A stretch of DNA of 43,789 nucleotides. Origin: an uncultured Arsenicibacter sp. (lineage in GTDB: Bacteria; Bacteroidota; Bacteroidia; Cytophagales; Spirosomataceae). The stretch spans positions 1 through 43,789 of the forward strand of contig NZ_CAMFHL010000034.1 of NCBI RefSeq assembly GCF_945952095.1, written 5' to 3'. Position numbers and translations under genes: made by a program. Shown piece after piece: positions 26,124-34,253 of the stretch (within the stretch, counting starts at the first letter, position 1; every line of letters starts with the position of its first letter). Below the pieces are notes generated by a model that was not told the origin of the DNA, made no database searches, and worked only from the letters and a program-made list of their open reading frames with translations.

Positions 26124-26351
26124 CGAAACAGCGAGCAAACGGAGATCGGATAAATATATGAGTCGCATTTCAGGGGTCAGAAAAGAGCTTGTTTTGTAAA
26201 CATAAAAAAGAATTTAGTATATATTTATTAATCTGTATATCAAGAGATTAGCTTTTTATTAGAATTTTTTTAATTTATTAATCGTGTGAACTGAATCATG
26301 TAACTTCGTAGCAATTAAGCTGTAGCAAGCCTTACCGTTTACCTGCTTACT

Positions 26352-28856
26352 ATGAGAAAACTTTACTTTCTGATCTTATCGTTAATCGTTACAAAAGTTG
26401 TTCATGCTCAATCCGTATCACCACCTCCGTCCGTTTCTGTAACGGTAACTGATGCGGTTACTGGAGCAGGTGTGCCGTTTGCCAGCATATATGCCATCAA
26501 GGCCAGGGCTGGCGGTAGTACCGATGAGTCTGGTAATCTGGTATTGGCGCTGAAACAGCTGCCTGATTCCCTGATGGTTTCCACGATCGGCTATGAAACG
26601 ATAAAACTACCCCTGACGGCTGCTTCACTTAGCCGGTTATTGGTTCAACTCAAACCAGTCACGAAGCAGTTGAACGAGATCACCGTCACCGGATTTCGCG
26701 ATCCGGGGAAGGCGTTGATGAAGCGGGTTGTCAGGAACCGGTCGCAGAATGATCCGCAGCGTGTAGATCGCTGGACACGGTTCGACTACCTGCGGACGGA
26801 AGTCGATATTGAAAACATGACGGCTGGTCAGCACAAAAGTCTGATGAATACGATGGTAAATGTGTTTCAGGGAATTCTGAAAGACACCTCGTCAACGGCT
26901 GCCCTTCCGCTGTTTTTCCGGGAGCAATACCGCCATGAATATCACACGCGTTTGCCGCAGAACGATGCCATGCATCTGGTTGCCGAGCAGAATCTGGGGC
27001 TGCAAACCGATCAGATCGGGTCGAGGCTGGACCGTTTCAACGTGGTAATTAATGCCTACGACGGTGTGATTCCGATTCTGAAAACAACATTTGTGGGTCC
27101 GTTTTCTGACCTCGGGCTTAGCTTTTACAGCTACTCGGTGCCGGATACACTGAAAGAAAACGGTACCGAAGTTTACCGGCTGACGTTTACGCCCCGCCGG
27201 TCAAACGAAAACACCTTTGAAGGGACAGTCTGGATTGATCCGGATAGCTATGCCATTCTGAAATATGCGATGCGGTTGAGTCCGGGGGTAAATCTGAACT
27301 TTGTCCGGGAGATGACCATCAACCAGCGGTTTACCTTCCTTGAGCAGGGGACTGAGCAGGCTGCCTGGGTATTGACCGAAAACAACGTTGATTACCGGTT
27401 AGTATCGGGTTTAAGCATACTGGGCATTCCATCGCGGGCCGACACGAGCAGTAAGCACATCCGGATCATGAATCACAGTGTATGGGATCATTACCGGCTC
27501 AATCCGGAAGACATTACGTCGGTGAACTTCTGGAAAGAAAATAAACCTGTTGATCCCGGCGTCGGCTTTCCGGACGATTTCCGGCTGAGCCCGATTTCGG
27601 CGAGGGAAAAAGCCATTTATGTGGCCGCCGATAGCCTGAAAAAGAATGCGGCGTTCCGGCGTACGTCCCGGGTAGCAGCCTTTATAACCAGCGGCTACTG
27701 GGATGCGGGCCGGTATGTCCGGATCGGGCCGTACAGTTCATTGCTGAGTGCTAACCGTCAGGAAGGGCTGCGGATCCGGACCGGTTTCTGGACAAACGAG
27801 GCCCTGAGCAATGAATGGTGCTTCTGGGGCTATATGGCTTATGGCACGCGGGATCAGCGGCTGAAAGAAGCCTTCGGGATTAAATATGTTCCCAGCCGGT
27901 CGCCTTACCGTAAGTATGAGGTACAACTCAGGAATGATTACGATGCCATCAGCCAGTACGACGATCAGCTCGATCACGATAACCTGTTTACACTGGCCTT
28001 ACGGAAACCGCTTCCGGTTTACATGAATTACCTGCGGCAGTTCAAAGTTAGCCACGAGTATGAATTTTCGCCGCTGTTTACCGGTAAGTTCAACTACACC
28101 TATGGTTCAATGACACCGACCTTTCCGTTCCGGTACCGGCCGAGAATGCAGACTGATTCATCGGTTTCGCCCTTGAGGACGCTGTATCGTTCAGAAATCG
28201 GCTTCTCCCTGCGCTATGCCCGCAACGAAAAGTCGCTGATTCTGAACTATGACAAAATCCGGTTGTCTACGCCGTTCCCGGTCATTGAAATGCACCTGAC
28301 CACCAGTGCACCACTGAACAGCAACACATATTTCCGGTATGCAAAGGTTAGTCTGGGCATTTCGCAGGAAAAACCAATGCCGTTTAAAGGGTCGTTTTAC
28401 TACAACCTGACCGGTGGGGCTATTCTGGGGAAAGCGCCTATGCTGTTGCTCTACGTTCCGAAAGGCAATCCTGCTTTTGTATCAGACAAGTATTCCTTTT
28501 ACTGCATGAATCCGTTTGAATTTACCAGCGATAAGTACTTCAGCCTGATGACCCGCTATTCGCTGGGCGGTCTCATCTTTGATAAAATCCCGTTGCTGAA
28601 CAAGCTCAGTCTGAGGGAGCGTCTGATCGCAAATGTGTTCTGGGGCAGCTTATCGGATAACAACCGGATGCTGAATCGCGGAAATCATTATAACGTAACG
28701 AACCGGAAACCGTATGCCGAGGCCGGGGTTGGTATCGACAATATTTTTAACTTATTCGCGGTCGATTTTGTCTGGCGGCTGAATTATCTGGAAACTAACC
28801 ATGCTGTTTATCAGACAAAATTCGGGGTGTTTACCGGGGTTAAGCTACAGTTTTAA
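26352..28856 (+). CDS. DUF5686 and carboxypeptidase-regulatory-like domain protein
   Basis: An 834-residue exported protein of the Bacteroidota DUF5686 family, predicted outer-membrane barrels of unknown function. Seen: signal peptide (MRKLYFLILSLIVTKVVHAQ), a carboxypeptidase-D regulatory-like domain (about 28-112; VTVTDAVTGAGVPFASIYA), the family segment LNEITVTGFRDPGKALMKRVVRNR, a long soluble region with GTVWIDPDSYAILKYAMRLS, and a C-terminal half of alternating strands ending LFAVDFVWRL... KLQF. The upstream 180 bases are strikingly AT-rich; TAACTTCG at 26301-26308 is a seven-of-eight -7 match. Lrp/AsnC gene converges six bases after its stop. Confidence 0.88.
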   Translation: MRKLYFLILSLIVTKVVHAQSVSPPPSVSVTVTDAVTGAGVPFASIYAIKARAGGSTDESGNLVLALKQLPDSLMVSTIGYETIKLPLTAASLSRLLVQLKPVTKQLNEITVTGFRDPGKALMKRVVRNRSQNDPQRVDRWTRFDYLRTEVDIENMTAGQHKSLMNTMVNVFQGILKDTSSTAALPLFFREQYRHEYHTRLPQNDAMHLVAEQNLGLQTDQIGSRLDRFNVVINAYDGVIPILKTTFVGPFSDLGLSFYSYSVPDTLKENGTEVYRLTFTPRRSNENTFEGTVWIDPDSYAILKYAMRLSPGVNLNFVREMTINQRFTFLEQGTEQAAWVLTENNVDYRLVSGLSILGIPSRADTSSKHIRIMNHSVWDHYRLNPEDITSVNFWKENKPVDPGVGFPDDFRLSPISAREKAIYVAADSLKKNAAFRRTSRVAAFITSGYWDAGRYVRIGPYSSLLSANRQEGLRIRTGFWTNEALSNEWCFWGYMAYGTRDQRLKEAFGIKYVPSRSPYRKYEVQLRNDYDAISQYDDQLDHDNLFTLALRKPLPVYMNYLRQFKVSHEYEFSPLFTGKFNYTYGSMTPTFPFRYRPRMQTDSSVSPLRTLYRSEIGFSLRYARNEKSLILNYDKIRLSTPFPVIEMHLTTSAPLNSNTYFRYAKVSLGISQEKPMPFKGSFYYNLTGGAILGKAPMLLLYVPKGNPAFVSDKYSFYCMNPFEFTSDKYFSLMTRYSLGGLIFDKIPLLNKLSLRERLIANVFWGSLSDNNRMLNRGNHYNVTNRKPYAEAGVGIDNIFNLFAVDFVWRLNYLETNHAVYQTKFGVFTGVKLQF

Positions 28857-28862
28857 ACGTTT

Positions 28863-29324
28863 TCATAAAGGATAAGCCGTATCGCTTTTGGCTTCAGATA
28901 AGACAAAGAACGTCTGTACTGTAGCGATGTCGGGCAGGTTGGCCAGTTTATGCCGGTAAAAGGTGTGGTAGGCATCAATGTCGGGGGTAACTACCCGCAG
29001 AATGAAATCGAAGGTGCCCGTCATCTGATAACATTCCATCACCTCCGGAAACCGGACAACCTGCTCCTCAAACGACTGTAAGGTGGTTGAGGCGTGGTTG
29101 TTCAGCAGCACATGGCAAAACGCGATCAGGTTCCGGTTAATCAGCCGGCGGTCCAGAATAGCCACCGTCCGTTTGATATAGCCGTTTTCCTTTAACCGGC
29201 GAATCCGTTCGTGCACGGCCGCATTCGATTTATGAATACTGGCCGCAATTTCTTTGATTGAAAGATCGGCATTTACCTGCAATAACCGTAGGATGTCAAG
29301 ATCTGTGCTGTCGAGCGCGTTCAT
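28863..29324 (-). CDS. Lrp/AsnC family transcriptional regulator
   Basis: A 153-residue leucine-responsive-type regulator. N-terminal HTH (residues 1-60): LDSTDLDILRLLQVNADLSIKEIAASIHKS and VHERIRRLKENGYIKR; C-terminal RAM/ligand domain (about 68-150) with FCHVLLNNHA, GTFDFILRVVTPDIDAYHTF and LPDIATVQTFFVLSEAKSDTAYPL. Complete. It is divergent from a cysteine-synthase-family gene, 152 bases apart, so it probably regulates that gene, as many Lrp-type regulators do with adjacent amino-acid genes; that link is inferred. Ligand unknown. Confidence 0.92.
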   Translation of the reverse strand: MNALDSTDLDILRLLQVNADLSIKEIAASIHKSNAAVHERIRRLKENGYIKRTVAILDRRLINRNLIAFCHVLLNNHASTTLQSFEEQVVRFPEVMECYQMTGTFDFILRVVTPDIDAYHTFYRHKLANLPDIATVQTFFVLSEAKSDTAYPL

Positions 29325-29429
29325 CGGATTGAAAAAAAATCTTTGAAAGACCTGAAAAGGGGCTTTAATCTGAACAAAAATCAGCTATTATGAGAAATTC
29401 CGGATATTTTCCGGAAAATTAACGGATCG

Positions 29430-29460
29430 TTGACTAAAAATTCAGAAAACCGGAAGTTTG
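29430..29460 (+). promoter_or_regulatory. Candidate promoter of the cysteine-synthase-like gene
   Basis: TTG at 29430-29432, a 20-base spacer and GAAGTTTG at 29453-29460 (seven of eight to TAnnTTTG) lie 16 bases before ATG 29477. Upstream of it, two TTCCGGA copies around 29398-29415, one within the palindrome TTCCGGAA, could be a regulator site. Confidence 0.4.
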
Positions 29461-29476
29461 TCAAAAAAACGCCGGT

Positions 29477-30541
29477 ATGATTAGCCTGATAGAACCCCTT
29501 GCTCCCGCTGCTAAAGCCATCCAGAACAAGTTCAGAAGCCTCTGGCAATTAGTGGGTAATACGCCCATGCTGCAGTTAAACTATACTTGGCAGGGGAAAC
29601 CAGGCCGTATTTTTGTTAAATGTGAGCACTACAACCTGACCGGCAGCATAAAGGACCGCATGGCCTTATACATCCTCCAGGAGGCGTACCATCAGGGGTT
29701 GATCCAGCCGGATGACGTTATTGTTGAGGCGACAAGCGGGAATACCGGGATTGCGTTTTCGGCCATCGGGAAGGCGCTGGGGCACAACGTTACGATTGTG
29801 ATGCCGGACTGGCTGAGCAAGGAGCGGATGGACATTATCCGGTCGCTCGACGCCGACATTGTTCTGGTCAGCAAGGAAGAAGGCGGTTTTCTGGGCAGTA
29901 TCCGGATTACGGAGCAGATGCGCCAACGGTCTGATTCCTGTTTTCTGCCCCGCCAGTTTGAAAACCTGTGGAATGCCGGAGCGCACGAACGGACAACCGG
30001 CCCCGAAATATGGCGGCAGTTGCAGGGTATCGGCCTGACACCGGATGCGCTGGTAGCGGGTGTCGGTACGGGAGGCACCATCATGGGCACCGGCCGCTAC
30101 CTGCGGTCGATGAACCCCGGCATCAAACTGCATCCGCTCGAACCAGCCGAAAGCCCGACCCTGACGACTGGTTACAAAGTCGGCACACACCGGATTCAGG
30201 GCATATCGGATGAGTTTATCCCCGATTTGGTAAAGCTGGGTGAATTGGACGAGGTTGTCCAGGCCAATGACGGCGATGCCATCCTGATGGCGCAGAAACT
30301 CTCAACTCAACTTGGCCTGGCGGTGGGCATTTCGTCGGGCGCCAATGTAATTGGCGCAATCAAGGTGCAGCAGCAACTTGGCGAGGATGCGGTCGTTGTA
30401 ACCCTGTTGTCCGACAGCAACAAGAAATACCTGAGCACGGATCTGGTTAAGCAGGAACCAATAAAGCCCGGCTACATCTCAACCGATACCACGTTTCTGG
30501 ATTTTACCTCCATCAGCCGCTTGCCGGAACCGGTGATTTAA
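29477..30541 (+). CDS. PLP-dependent cysteine synthase / cystathionine beta-synthase family enzyme
   Basis: A 354-residue fold-type-II PLP enzyme of the CysK/CBS family, which performs beta-replacement on O-acetyl- or O-phospho-serine or related substrates. The PLP Lys is K59 in LTGSIKDRMAL; the substrate-binding TSGNTG loop (VEATSGNTGI), the phosphate-binding glycine loop GVGTGGTIMGTG and the SSGAN motif near the C-terminus are intact. The end LLSDSNKKYLSTDL resembles CBS-type tails but there is no CBS regulatory domain. An N-terminal extension of about 25 residues precedes the catalytic fold. It is divergent from an Lrp/AsnC gene. The reaction could be cysteine, cystathionine or diaminopropionate-precursor synthesis; cysteine synthase is the default. 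Confidence 0.85.
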   Translation: MISLIEPLAPAAKAIQNKFRSLWQLVGNTPMLQLNYTWQGKPGRIFVKCEHYNLTGSIKDRMALYILQEAYHQGLIQPDDVIVEATSGNTGIAFSAIGKALGHNVTIVMPDWLSKERMDIIRSLDADIVLVSKEEGGFLGSIRITEQMRQRSDSCFLPRQFENLWNAGAHERTTGPEIWRQLQGIGLTPDALVAGVGTGGTIMGTGRYLRSMNPGIKLHPLEPAESPTLTTGYKVGTHRIQGISDEFIPDLVKLGELDEVVQANDGDAILMAQKLSTQLGLAVGISSGANVIGAIKVQQQLGEDAVVVTLLSDSNKKYLSTDLVKQEPIKPGYISTDTTFLDFTSISRLPEPVI

Positions 30542-30549
30542 GCCCATAT

Positions 30550-30601
30550 CCATGACGGCCGGCAGAATTTAAGCAGCGACCGTCTGGCCGGCATGGTTTT
30601 T
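30550..30601 (+). terminator. Probable terminator after the cysteine-synthase-like gene
   Basis: CCATG and CGGCC near 30550-30560 pair, with one mismatch, with GGCCGGCATGG ending at 30596, followed by five T residues. The loop is long (about 25 bases) and alternative foldings exist, so this is less sure than the other terminators. Confidence 0.45.
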
Positions 30602-30658
30602 CTGTAAAAGGGATATAATTTAACGTGTTGATATAAATAGCCACAAAACGTTACATCA

Positions 30659-33600
30659 ATGTCCCTCCATTTCTTCCGTTTCCTTCTGGTTTGCTGTCTG
30701 GCAAACTGCCTCCCGCTTTTTTCGTTTGCCCAATCCGGCCTGCTGTCTGAATCAGAACTGGATACCACAAAGGTGTGGTATAATGCCCGAACATCTTCAG
30801 AGGCGGATTTCATTACTTATTCCGGATTCTATCAGTATGAAACGTTTTCAGAACTGGCAGGTCATATCAAGGCCGGTAAGCGTATCTACTCCATTACGAT
30901 TACCGGTATTGCCAGGGACGTAGAAAATCTGGGAAAATGCCAGGGGCTTCAGTCGGTCCGGATTATGTTGATTCCCGGTCGTGAAGGCTATCTTGACAGT
31001 GTCTTGACTAATCTCAAAGGGTTGCCAATTCAGCATCTGGACATCGGATACGTACATGCTTTTTCGCAGGCGGCAGGGCTTACGAAACACGACAAGACGG
31101 CATCTGTCAAGCAGTTACCGGCGTCGGTCAGGCAGCTGGGTTTTCTCAAAAAAATAACGCTCAATGCCCAAACTACCGACTGGCAACAGGCAGTCGGTGT
31201 CCTGTCGGAGATGCCAACACTCAAAACAGTGGGTTTAACGCCGCTCTTTGGGTACAATAAACCTGAAAACCGGACCGTTCTGGTAGCCGGATTGAGCAAG
31301 TTAACGCAAATTGAAAAACTGATACTGCTCCTGTCTGATGAGATGCTGATTACAGCTGAGCTGGCTCAGCTGGTTCAGTTAAAAGCGTTGATTATTCAGG
31401 ATAAAGGTTCAGCCATTGATGAGCCGGTCCGGCAACTGGGTGCGGCTATCGCACAGATGACCAATCTGGAAACGCTGGAGGCGTCGATGCGGGTGCTGAA
31501 TAAAGGCGAGGCCCTTGCTAATCTGAAGAAACTAAAAAAACTGAAAATCAGGGGATTCAACACAGGCGACAAACTGACAAATGATACACCCATTAATCTG
31601 AATGGGCTCAAGGATCTGGAAGAGCTGAGTATCGACGGTGCCAACCTGAGTACCTGGCCGGACGGAATCTGTACAATGCCGCGTCTGAAATTGCTTAGTC
31701 TCAGGTCCAATAAACTATCCGGCGTTCCGGTGTGTCTGGGTAACCTGAAGCAACTGGAAACACTGGTGCTACAGAACAACATGCTTACACAATCACTGAC
31801 GCCGATCGGAGGGCTTGGTAAGCTGCAAACGCTGAATCTGTCTTCATGCCAGCTGGATACTCTTGTCGATTTTTTTGGTACGCTACCTGACCTGAAGCAC
31901 CTCTATCTTGAGCAAAACCAGCTGAAAACGCTGCCAAACTCAATTGGTTTCTTGACCGGTCTCCTGTCCCTGCATGTCTCTGGTAACCAGCTGAGCCGGT
32001 TACCACCCTTAATGAACGTAACCAAACTGGTACAGCTAAATGCAGGGAGAAACAAACTGACGGAAATTCCTCCCGGTATCAGCCGGGCAATTAGTCTGAC
32101 GTCGTTAATGGCAGGGGGAAACGAGCTTGTACAACTTCCGGAGGGACTCGCTGATTGCAAAAATATTGTTTCCCTCGATCTGTCCTTCAATAAACTGACA
32201 CAGTTACCGGCCCGGCTCGGGAACCTGAAACGGCTAAAACGCCTTAACCTGAATTCAAATGCGATCACCACACTCCCGGAAGGCATCAGCCAGCTGGACT
32301 CGCTGGTTAGATTAGACATTTCACGGAACCAAATCGCAAAATTACCCGCCAGCGTCAGCCGGTGGAAAAACCTGCAGGAGTTTTTGGTACACCAAAACCC
32401 GATTCGCGAGCTTCCCGAGGATGTCGGTTCATTAAGGCACTTGACAAGTTTGTACCTTGAGGAAAATCCACTTCTGACATTACCGGCTTCTATTGGTAAT
32501 CTGGCAGAATTGACGACGCTTACACTAACGAAATCAAAAACCCGTTTTCTGCCTCCTGAATTCGGAAAGCTTAAAAAGTTGCGGACACTAATGTTGAACG
32601 ATAATGAGCTGATGGCGTTACCGGATCAGCTTGGGGACTGCTCGGAGCTGGAAACAATGATGCTTATCGGCAATAAATTAACAGGTTTGCCAAACAGTAT
32701 CGGCCGGTTAAAAAAGCTGAAAAGGCTGACCATTCAGGGTGGGGAAAATAGCCTTTTACCGATAGAATCGCTGCCGGATAGTATTGTACGATGTGCCACA
32801 CTGGAATATGTTAATCTGATGAACTTGCCTGCGTTAAATGCAAATGAGGCCTTTAAACAGCTAATTTTGTTGCCCAACCTGCATGCACTCAGTATAATCA
32901 ATACACTACTTGGAGAATGGCCCGAGATAGACTGGTCGCAAGTCCACGTAAGGCAACTGGATCTCGACAATAATACAATCAGCACTGTTCCGGTTAGTTT
33001 GCTTAACGCCCCTAACCTGAACGCGATAAGCCTGCGGGGAAATCCGCTACCACAACTACTGGATGCTGGCTTTACCAGTAAAGACCAGCTTAGAATTGCG
33101 CTTGCTGAAACCGGACAGATTAAGCTGAACGTTTCCGGCAAAAAGGACTGGCCGCTGGCTAACGGATTTATGCAGTCATCCATGCGGAAGGCATCGCAGC
33201 GTGACTGGGCCGGCGCAGAAGCGGATATGGCGAAAGCCATTGAACTGGCACCCGATTCGGTGATTGCCGTTATACACGCACATCGGGCTGAGTTCTACTT
33301 CTTCAGGAAACAGTTCGGAGAGGCCGTCACCGAATTCGACAAGGCCCTCAACAAGCTGCCGCTGCTGACTCAAAACAGCAATACGCTTAGGTTGAGTGAA
33401 ATGACTGTTCCGCCTTACCATAAACTTAACCCTCTTTGGCTGAGTCGAAAAGCGATGGCATTGGGTCGGATGGGACAATTCGAAGCCGCCCGTACTGCAG
33501 CAGAATTTGCCGCTAAGGCTTTTCCGGAAAAGGAGAAAATTAATCCGGTGGATGCGCTGACTGCCGGTATGATCTTTACGGAATTTGGCCGTTTCCAGCT

Positions 33601-34024
33601 GCTGACCAACCAGCGTTCTCAGGCAATATCTACCTTCAAAAACGCCATTTCCGCTTATGAGAAGCATATTATGCTTGATGCTGGTACACGATTGACGATG
33701 GTCGAATTGTGCCTCATTACCGGTCAATACGACCGGTCGTTCACATTTTTGGATGCTATCCCGGCCTATCAGCGGTCTGGTGGCTACGCCTTGCTTCATG
33801 AATATCTCCGGCTTGCCACTGCTGTATTGGCCGGCAAACAAACACCCGGAAAGGCCGGAGAAACACTGGACCTGTTTATCAAAACAAAGGGTGGGCAAAT
33901 TACCGGCTGGAGCTATGACCTGTTTGATACCTGGTTAATCGGTGCCGGCTTGCCGGAAGAAAAAGCCGGTGTGTTAAATGCGTTGACTTCATTAGTCAAA
34001 ATCCGGTCAGTTACTCCAGAGTAA
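30659..34024 (+). CDS. Large exported leucine-rich-repeat and TPR protein
   Basis: A 1,121-residue protein. Signal peptide MSLHFFRFLLVCCLANCLPL, cleavage after FSFAQ. Residues about 45-280 form an N-terminal domain with irregular LRR-like strands. Residues about 285-800 hold some twenty leucine-rich repeats of the 23-residue type (pattern LxxLxLxxNxLxxLPxxIGxL; for example LKHLYLEQNQLKTLPNSIG). Residues about 840-1110 hold tetratricopeptide-like units (RDWAGAEADMAKAIELAPDS; FGEAVTEFDKALNKLP). No membrane anchor, LPXTG or type IX sorting domain was seen, so it is probably periplasmic or released. LRR and TPR are protein-binding scaffolds; the partner is unknown. It is monocistronic, followed by a short terminator. 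Confidence 0.88.
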   Translation: MSLHFFRFLLVCCLANCLPLFSFAQSGLLSESELDTTKVWYNARTSSEADFITYSGFYQYETFSELAGHIKAGKRIYSITITGIARDVENLGKCQGLQSVRIMLIPGREGYLDSVLTNLKGLPIQHLDIGYVHAFSQAAGLTKHDKTASVKQLPASVRQLGFLKKITLNAQTTDWQQAVGVLSEMPTLKTVGLTPLFGYNKPENRTVLVAGLSKLTQIEKLILLLSDEMLITAELAQLVQLKALIIQDKGSAIDEPVRQLGAAIAQMTNLETLEASMRVLNKGEALANLKKLKKLKIRGFNTGDKLTNDTPINLNGLKDLEELSIDGANLSTWPDGICTMPRLKLLSLRSNKLSGVPVCLGNLKQLETLVLQNNMLTQSLTPIGGLGKLQTLNLSSCQLDTLVDFFGTLPDLKHLYLEQNQLKTLPNSIGFLTGLLSLHVSGNQLSRLPPLMNVTKLVQLNAGRNKLTEIPPGISRAISLTSLMAGGNELVQLPEGLADCKNIVSLDLSFNKLTQLPARLGNLKRLKRLNLNSNAITTLPEGISQLDSLVRLDISRNQIAKLPASVSRWKNLQEFLVHQNPIRELPEDVGSLRHLTSLYLEENPLLTLPASIGNLAELTTLTLTKSKTRFLPPEFGKLKKLRTLMLNDNELMALPDQLGDCSELETMMLIGNKLTGLPNSIGRLKKLKRLTIQGGENSLLPIESLPDSIVRCATLEYVNLMNLPALNANEAFKQLILLPNLHALSIINTLLGEWPEIDWSQVHVRQLDLDNNTISTVPVSLLNAPNLNAISLRGNPLPQLLDAGFTSKDQLRIALAETGQIKLNVSGKKDWPLANGFMQSSMRKASQRDWAGAEADMAKAIELAPDSVIAVIHAHRAEFYFFRKQFGEAVTEFDKALNKLPLLTQNSNTLRLSEMTVPPYHKLNPLWLSRKAMALGRMGQFEAARTAAEFAAKAFPEKEKINPVDALTAGMIFTEFGRFQLLTNQRSQAISTFKNAISAYEKHIMLDAGTRLTMVELCLITGQYDRSFTFLDAIPAYQRSGGYALLHEYLRLATAVLAGKQTPGKAGETLDLFIKTKGGQITGWSYDLFDTWLIGAGLPEEKAGVLNALTSLVKIRSVTPE

Positions 34025-34037
34025 TTCGTATGTGTAT

Positions 34038-34067
34038 TACCGGTCTTATATGCCGGTACTATTTTTT
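34038..34067 (+). terminator. Short terminator after the LRR-TPR gene
   Basis: TACCGG (34038-34043) pairs with CCGGTA (34053-34058) around a 9-base loop, followed by CTA and six T residues (34062-34067). The stem is only 6 bp, so strength is uncertain. Confidence 0.5.
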
Positions 34068-34079
34068 AATAATCCACGC

Positions 34080-34175
34080 ACTGAGTGGACCTTTAAAAAA
34101 ATACCCCCTAATCATGTATTTCGTACAGCTATTATCGTCATTCACTCACAATTTAACGGCATTCACTCAGTGAAT
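34080..34175. repeat. CACTCA-type repeats upstream of the carboxylesterase gene
   Basis: ATTCACTCA occurs at 34140-34148 and 34161-34169, exactly 21 bases apart (two helix turns). The second copy is half of the palindrome ATTCACT-C-AGTGAAT (34161-34175). ACTGAGTG at 34080-34087 is a partial inverted copy. The spacing suggests protein binding on one face of the DNA. Confidence 0.5.
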
Positions 34176-34253
34176 TATGCAATTATTTACGACAATAGTA
34201 TAACTTGTCAGTTATTCTGAACTACTATTCCTGAACCTTACAATAGCCTGTAA

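Noticed and set aside
26073..26168. Upstream start of the glycosyltransferase gene
   Set aside because: A full consensus promoter at 26094-26123 lies inside this extension, so the extension should not be transcribed.
33176..33898. 240-codon antisense frame inside the LRR-TPR gene
   Set aside because: The TPR region on the plus strand is clear; this is a shadow frame.
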